NCBI GenBank assembly: GCA_905236305.1
Contig: CAJOPB010000030.1
Location: forward strand, 1 to 38,139
Source: an uncultured Oscillospiraceae bacterium
GTDB taxonomy: Bacteria; Bacillota; Clostridia; Oscillospirales; Oscillospiraceae
Length of the DNA stretch: 38,139 nt
Direction of reading: 5' to 3'
In this document: positions 34,254 to 38,139 of the stretch, one piece after another
Layout of the letters: every line of letters begins with the position of its first letter
How positions within the stretch are numbered: position 1 is the stretch's first letter
Translations under genes and position numbers: made by a program
Notes under the pieces: model-generated
Seen by the model: only the letters and a program-made list of their open reading frames with translations
Database searches by the model: none
Told to the model about the DNA's origin: nothing

Positions 34254-35644
34254 AGACGCAGGTCCGGGTCCCCCAGATCGATGCCGGTCAGCTCCTGAAT
34301 CCGGCGGAGACGGTAGAGCAGGGTGCTGCGGTGAATAAACAGCTCCGCAGAGGTATCAGCAAAGCTGCAGTTATTTCGCAGCAGAGCCGACAGGGTTTTT
34401 GTCAGAGAGGCGCCGTGGGAAGCGTCATATTGCCGCAGCTGCTCCAGCGCCGGATGACACGGGTCCACGCTGGAGCCAGTACGCAGAACCTCGGCAAGAT
34501 AGGGAAGGGCAGCTTCTTCAAAGCTGAAAATGCTTCCGGGAGCTTTCGGGGCAAAGCGTGCGGCAATGGCGGCGCGGCGGAATTCCTCACCCAGATGAGC
34601 AAAGTCCGAAAACTCCCGGCTCTTTCCTGCCGCATAGCCGCAGCTGGTCAGTGTCTCCGTCAGCACCTCCCGGTATTGCTCCGGCGGAGTGAGCTGATGG
34701 TTGACGATCCAGACCAGAGTGTTGTCATAACGAAAGAGAAAAGCATAGGGATTCACGCGTTCCAGATAGCGGGGGAGTGCCCGCATGGGGTCCTGTTCCG
34801 GACGGATGACCTGCAAAACATAAAGCAGCTTGCGGTCCGGAGGGTACCAGCCAAAGAGCTGCAGCCGTTCCTCCGTCCGTGCACCGGCGGTGTCCGGGTG
34901 CTCCAGCAGCTCCAGAAAGATGCCGGAACGGTCCAGATGTGCCTGCTGCAGCGCATTCTTGTTCAGCCAGCGGGTCAGCATTTCGGCAAAGGCATCCTGC
35001 AAATCCAGATCGGCCCGGCTGTAGACTCCGCTGCTGTTTACAGTGATGAGCCAGCCCTTGTGCACCGGTCCGTCAAAGAGGTTGGTGACTGCAGCGCCGG
35101 GCTGTATTCCGGGGGGATGGATCAGATAACTGGGCTTCTCCGGTGTGCGGATATGGCCCAGCCTGCTGATGGCCAGCAGGGCCTCGTGGGGCAGCATCCG
35201 GCTTTGCAGGGCCTGCCAGGAGGCGGGAAAGCGCTCTGCGAGCACCTCGCTGCCCACCATTTCCTGCATATAAAAGCCGGCGTCAGCCAGAATCAGCAGC
35301 CGCCGGAGCACGCGCGCACCGCATTTCAGCAGTTCCAAAGCAGTGCAGCCTGCGTCAATCAGATCGTTTGCGTCCGCCGACCAGCTGTCATAGTATTCAA
35401 AGGCATCCAGAATATCATTAAACACGGCATTCATGTCGTCCCCGTGGAGGATCAGATAGTCATGACCGCTGGAGCACAGAATGCGGTCACTCTGTATCTG
35501 TTCCAGGTAAACCGTTGAACGGGAAAAATGCAGTTCATCCGAAAACAGCCTTGCATTGCGCAAAACCCGCTCCCCCTGTTGTATCCGCGCCACAGGATGA
35601 TATTTTTTCAACCACTCCGCCAATATCCAAAGACTGATTCGCAT
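34217..35644 (-). CDS. PucR/CdaR-family transcriptional regulator (C-terminal HTH_30)
   Basis: C-terminal LSALLRNNCSFADTSAELFIHRSTLLYRLRRIQELTGIDLGDPDLRLYLQLSLLL. Confidence 0.88.
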   Translation of the reverse strand: MRISLWILAEWLKKYHPVARIQQGERVLRNARLFSDELHFSRSTVYLEQIQSDRILCSSGHDYLILHGDDMNAVFNDILDAFEYYDSWSADANDLIDAGCTALELLKCGARVLRRLLILADAGFYMQEMVGSEVLAERFPASWQALQSRMLPHEALLAISRLGHIRTPEKPSYLIHPPGIQPGAAVTNLFDGPVHKGWLITVNSSGVYSRADLDLQDAFAEMLTRWLNKNALQQAHLDRSGIFLELLEHPDTAGARTEERLQLFGWYPPDRKLLYVLQVIRPEQDPMRALPRYLERVNPYAFLFRYDNTLVWIVNHQLTPPEQYREVLTETLTSCGYAAGKSREFSDFAHLGEEFRRAAIAARFAPKAPGSIFSFEEAALPYLAEVLRTGSSVDPCHPALEQLRQYDASHGASLTKTLSALLRNNCSFADTSAELFIHRSTLLYRLRRIQELTGIDLGDPDLRLYLQLSLLLQPE

Positions 35645-35800
35645 GATTCTCTCCTACATTTTGATGGAAGGCCCTCCATCCTTCACCGGGAAGATTCCTT
35701 GTGAATGTGGATGACAACTCCCTTGATTTGGGTTTATTATAACGAATAGCAGAAAAAACACAAGGATTACTTCTTGACAAATATGTAGGAGGGTTTGAAT

Positions 35801-36916
35801 ATGGCCAGAAGCTCCATTGAACGCTATCAGAAGATGCTGAGTCTCACGCCCTATGCAGAGCGGGACGAGATGCCGGTTTTCCCAATGATGCTGGCGACCT
35901 ACGGCGCTCTGGGCGGAGTGAGCCAGAAGGATATTTGCACAAGCGCGGACAAATGGATTGAATCCATCCAGCGCACGATCGCTGTGATTGGCAGGCCGGA
36001 TGTCAGCATGGGTGTCTATCCGGGCGATACGATCTTTATCATGGGGCTGCCCGCCCGTGTTCCCGGCAGGGAGCTGCCGGATGATGCGCTCTATCAGTTT
36101 GTGGAGAAGCCCTACTTCGACGACCCCGAGGAGTATGACCGAATTCTGGAGATCGGCTGGGACCGCTGGCACGCGGAGTATCTGATGAATGTGCAGACCC
36201 CACCTTACACCGATCCCGGTCAGTTGGGGGCCCGCTTTGGTGAATTTGGCGCCAACGCCGCAAAGACCATGGGCTTTTTGTGGAGCCAGGGAATTGTGCC
36301 GGACTTTGACGGGGCCACCGCGCCCATTTTTGATACCCTTTCCATGGCCCGCAGCATGTTTGACTTCACCTGTGACCTGATGGACGATCCCGGGCCGATT
36401 GTGGACATTATGAAGCGTTTCCAGCCCGGCGCAGATGAACAGACCATAGGCCAGGTCAAGGCAAACCACGGCACCCGCGTGGGCTCCTTTGCCATGCGGT
36501 CTTCCTCCACCTTTGTCTCTCCGGATATGTTTGAGGAGATCGTCTGGCCGGTGATGAAGGAGTCCATCGAGCGCTTCTACGCCGCGGGGCTGACCTATGT
36601 GCTGCATGCGGACGCGAATTGGGGGCCCATGGTAAAATACTTTACCCAGCTTCCCAAGGGTTGCCTCCATCTGGAACTGGACGGCGATACGGACATAGAG
36701 GAGGCATACGGCATTTTGCAGGGCTGGCAGTCCATCCGCGGCGATGTGCCTGCCACCATGCTCGCCTATGGCACTGCGGAGGAGGTCTCTGCCTACTGCG
36801 AAAAGCTGATCCGTATGGGTATGAAGGGCGGCTTTATGCTGGGCTCCGGCTGCGAGGTTCCTCTGAACGCAAAGCCCGAAAACGTAAAGGCAATTATCGA
36901 CTCCCTGCGGGGCTGA
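35801..36916 (+). CDS. Uroporphyrinogen decarboxylase (URO-D) family protein, possible corrinoid-type methyltransferase
   Basis: URO-D-like barrel: FVSPDMFEEIVWPVMKESIERFYAAGLTYVLHADANWGPMVKYFTQLPKGCLHLELDGDTDIEEA; GFMLGSGCEVPLNAKPENVKAIIDS. Confidence 0.87.
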   Translation: MARSSIERYQKMLSLTPYAERDEMPVFPMMLATYGALGGVSQKDICTSADKWIESIQRTIAVIGRPDVSMGVYPGDTIFIMGLPARVPGRELPDDALYQFVEKPYFDDPEEYDRILEIGWDRWHAEYLMNVQTPPYTDPGQLGARFGEFGANAAKTMGFLWSQGIVPDFDGATAPIFDTLSMARSMFDFTCDLMDDPGPIVDIMKRFQPGADEQTIGQVKANHGTRVGSFAMRSSSTFVSPDMFEEIVWPVMKESIERFYAAGLTYVLHADANWGPMVKYFTQLPKGCLHLELDGDTDIEEAYGILQGWQSIRGDVPATMLAYGTAEEVSAYCEKLIRMGMKGGFMLGSGCEVPLNAKPENVKAIIDSLRG

Positions 36917-36940
36917 TTTTCACAGTACAATCGGATTTCC

Positions 36941-36990
36941 TGAAAAAAACGCTTCCGGACAGGCAAACGACCGGAAGCGTTTTTTCAGAG
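36941..36990 (+). terminator. Terminator after the URO-D gene
   Basis: CTGAAAAAAACGCTTCCGG...CCGGAAGCGTTTTTTCAG. Confidence 0.9.
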
Positions 36991-37107
36991 AGCCATGGAT
37001 GCAGCCGATATGGGGACGGCAGTGGGCAAGCTGACCGTCACACCGGAATCGAAGGCACGATCAGGCACGGAACAGAGAATGGAATGCAGACAGGAAGGAA
37101 GAATACC

Positions 37108-37983
37108 ATGCATATTTTGGAAAACAGGGAGCTGTGTATTGAAATTGCGGACAGAGGCGCGGAGCTGAGCCGGGTCTGGGACAAGGAGACGTGCTGTGAG
37201 CGCCTTTGGAGTGCCGATCCTGCCATCTGGAATCGCCACGCACCGATTCTCTTTCCCTTCGTAGGGAAGGTTATAAACGGAAAATACCGTGTGAACGGCA
37301 GAGAGTATGCGATGAAGACCCAGCACGGCTTTGCCCGTGATCTGGATTTTGTCTGTACAGAGGAATTGCCTGGCTCGGTGACCCATGTCCTCTGTGCAAC
37401 TGCTGAGACCAGATCCATCTACCCTTATGATTTCCGGCTGCTGGTGCGTCACCGTCTTGACGAAAATGCGCCTCGACTGCTGCACGTCGAGTGGGAGGTG
37501 TCCAACGCGGGACAGGAGACCATGTATTATGCCATCGGGGGACATCCGGGCTTTTTGCCGCCGCAGGGTGTGAAGAAGGAGGACTGTTTCCTCGGATTTC
37601 CAGGTCAGGAGCAGCTGCGCTACATCAGTGCCGACCCTGCCGGCTTTGCAATGCCGGGAGCGCTGCACGGTCTGAAGCTTCAGGATTCGATGACGCCTTA
37701 CGCAGCAAGTCTGCCGGAGACCTGGATTTTTGAAGGGCATCAGGTCTCTGCGGCGCAGCTGGTTCGCCCGGACAGGACGCCGTGGGTGACGCTTTTCTGT
37801 GAGGACTTTCCAATCCTTGCTGTCTGGGCCAATGCCGCCGGACCCTTTGTGTGCCTGGAACCCTGGTGCGGCCGGACCGATGATGAAGGCTTCACAGGAG
37901 AGCTTGCCGAAAAGGTCTGTGAGGAGCTTCTTGCGCCGGGAGAAACCAGGCGCATCTCTTATCGCATTTGCTTTCACCGATAG
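37108..37983 (+). CDS. Aldose 1-epimerase family protein
   Basis: MHILENRELCIEIADRGAELSRVWDKETCCERLWSADPAIWNRHAPILFPFVGKVINGKYRVNGREYAMKTQHGFARDLDF...YYAIGGHPGFLPP. Confidence 0.93.
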   Translation: MHILENRELCIEIADRGAELSRVWDKETCCERLWSADPAIWNRHAPILFPFVGKVINGKYRVNGREYAMKTQHGFARDLDFVCTEELPGSVTHVLCATAETRSIYPYDFRLLVRHRLDENAPRLLHVEWEVSNAGQETMYYAIGGHPGFLPPQGVKKEDCFLGFPGQEQLRYISADPAGFAMPGALHGLKLQDSMTPYAASLPETWIFEGHQVSAAQLVRPDRTPWVTLFCEDFPILAVWANAAGPFVCLEPWCGRTDDEGFTGELAEKVCEELLAPGETRRISYRICFHR

Positions 37984-38051
37984 AGCAGCCGGACTCCGCA
38001 GCTGAAGGGACAGGTGAAAGCCCGGATAGCTGCCTGATTGCAGGTGACGAC

Positions 38052-38139
38052 GATGCCATCATAGACTTATGGACGAACGAGTTGCTGGAACTGATCATCC
38101 GGCGGGAAAACCTGAACAAGGCATACCGGCAGGTGAAAA
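38052..38139 (+). CDS. Partial N-terminus of a probable group II intron-type reverse transcriptase/maturase (runs off the window)
   Basis: Open frame DAIIDLWTNELLELIIRRENLNKAYRQVK resembles LtrA-type N-termini (xLMexILxxxNLxxAYkrVkxNKGAxGVD); upstream GGTGAAAGCCCGG resembles the group II leader motif. Confidence 0.5.

Noticed and set aside
33995-35518. 507-aa plus-strand ORF
   Set aside because: Antisense to the PucR regulator and overlapping thiN in another frame.
1-38139. tRNA, rRNA, CRISPR arrays, prophage or defence-system genes
   Set aside because: None could be recognised; apart from the possible intron RT at the right end the window looks like core chromosome.

Overview
The window is a high-GC, low-repeat Firmicutes chromosome segment. 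It probably comes from a spore-forming gut Oscillospiraceae/Clostridia, inferred from gene content only. Most of it is core genes: malQ, CIRCE-controlled clpB, murA, a WalJ/YycJ-type MBL hydrolase, rlmH, a phosphosugar mutase, a glycine-riboswitch-controlled AGCS symporter, T-box-controlled thrS, sigK, thiE, the spoIIAA-spoIIAB-sigF operon and thiN. The less ordinary content is as follows. (1) A compact five-gene minus-strand operon (about 23344-29383) combines an OYE-type Fe-S flavoenzyme, the two split aconitase-X subunits, a LigB/Memo-like domain fused to AMMECR1, and an AmmeMemoRadiSam radical SAM enzyme. This is the best candidate for an undescribed system. (2) An ECF sigma factor is TTGA-coupled to a two-TM DUF2500-like protein, next to a divergent PrsW protease and a flotillin, resembling a sigma-W type envelope-stress circuit. 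(3) A 105-aa protein lacks a signal peptide and consists of a basic helix, an octaproline linker and a CW_7/Cpl-7 cell-wall-binding domain. (4) The glycine-riboswitch expression platform can be read as a mutually exclusive three-element switch. (5) There is a perfect 17-bp inverted repeat upstream of thrS. (6) Several promoters share a TGC-TA(A/C)A(A/C)T extended -10 with exact 17-bp spacing. (7) The right edge enters a probable group II intron-type reverse transcriptase. All calls come from reading sequence and translations; no database search was run.
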